From Rhodobacterales bacterium UBA3080 (GTDB lineage: Bacteria; Pseudomonadota; Alphaproteobacteria; Rhodobacterales; Rhodobacteraceae), in the NCBI GenBank assembly GCA_002366645.1, contig DFBM01000162.1, positions 1 to 5,890 of the forward strand: 5,890 bases of DNA. The letters are read 5' to 3'. This document shows, piece by piece, positions 5,488-5,890 of this stretch. How positions within the stretch are numbered: the first letter of the stretch is position 1; each line of letters begins with the position of its first letter. The notes beneath the pieces are model-generated. The model was not told the DNA's origin and ran no database searches. It worked only from the letters and a program-made list of their open reading frames with translations. Position numbers and translations under genes: made by a program.

Positions 5488-5890
5488 AAAAGGCAGGAGT
5501 TATGGTGGGTCTTTTATCGTTCGTGGCCGTATCTACTCCTGTTTTATCACCATTCCGGGAGACCCGACGGTGAGCCGTTGCCCACTTCGACATTTTCGAC
5601 GCGGTCGTTTTTCGCTCACGTGCAACATTTTGGCAAAGTTCTTTTTAAAACGCGAAACCATATTTTGGCATTCGGAACAAGTGGCCGGCTTCCGCACTGA
5701 GAGACCGAGCTCACCCCTTGGGATGCGTCAGCCCGACTAATGTCTGGCCCAAGGAAGTTAGAAGAAAACCTTCGAAAACGCAGCGGATGACCGCTCTCCG
5801 CCTATTTTGTTGAAAAACTCGAGCCTGGGTTGGTTTTAGTATGAATTCGGATCATGAGCTAGGCTCGGCCTGCAACAAAGCTTCGGCATC
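5488..5890. other. Right-end tail; no gene assigned
   Basis: No product is recognisable. A plus-strand frame continues open to 5740 and a minus-strand frame (GTG 5697 to stop 5533, 54 codons) overlaps it. The latter encodes TCSECQNM and RRKCRSG, hinting at a small Cys motif, but it lacks a ribosome site. Two short stems, CGGG/CCCG (5556-5566) and ACGG/CCGT (5567-5578), follow the DUF4202 gene without a T-run, so a rho-independent terminator is not clear. CCTTGGG at 5716 and CCCAAGG at 5748 form a 7-bp inverted repeat. TTGTTGAAAAACTCGAG near 5808-5824 resembles dispersed repeat or IS-end sequence. Confidence 0.35.

Noticed and set aside
5420..5740. Plus-strand frame of 106 codons overlapping the end of the DUF4202 gene.
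   Set aside because: It begins inside the DUF4202 coding region in another frame and its translation has no recognisable domain or ribosome site.

Overview
The window looks like a piece of a proteobacterial chromosome or large replicon, most likely an alphaproteobacterium. The evidence is indirect: moderate base composition, clear Shine-Dalgarno sites, a Sec-exported beta-helix surface protein, a TolC-type outer-membrane protein remnant, a BigR/SqrR-like ArsR regulator and the types of insertion-sequence (IS) fragments present. No rRNA, tRNA or CRISPR array is visible. It is an accessory, recombination-worn region and not a compact operon.

Left part (1-2303): two divergent genes share a 216-bp intergenic region. 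On the minus strand is the N-terminal 327 codons of a large exported repeat protein, probably an autotransporter passenger, which runs off the left edge. It carries a strikingly tyrosine-rich insert. A near-perfect 26-bp dyad lies 23 bp upstream of its start. On the plus strand is an intact 367-residue TIGR03032-family protein.

Middle (2304-4272): a gene-poor stretch with several small hairpins is followed by a short MerR/excisionase-type helix-turn-helix gene. The end of that gene runs out of frame into a TolC-family gene that has lost its N-terminal two thirds. Just after the TolC stop, about 475 bp are a patchwork of four transposase fragments: the left end and N-terminus of an IS6-family element (plus strand), an internal IS30-family fragment (minus), the C-terminus of an IS6-family transposase (minus) and an internal IS3-family OrfB fragment (minus). 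The last is fused to the 3' end of an ArsR-family gene. The stop codon and last 22 residues of this regulator come from IS3 DNA read in a different frame. The fusion replaces the position where BigR/SqrR-type persulfide sensors carry their second redox cysteine.

Right part (4273-5890): an AT-rich intergenic region with no convincing gene leads to a recognisable sigma70-type promoter and an intact DUF4202-family gene. A 400-bp tail follows in which no gene can be assigned with confidence.

The intact genes do not form an evident shared pathway. The main story is repeated IS insertion and deletion that truncated a TolC gene and remodelled a redox-type regulator. I found no evidence for a complete new defence or metabolic system. 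The most interesting leads are the chimeric regulator, the IS mosaic, the tyrosine-rich passenger insert and the dyad upstream of it.
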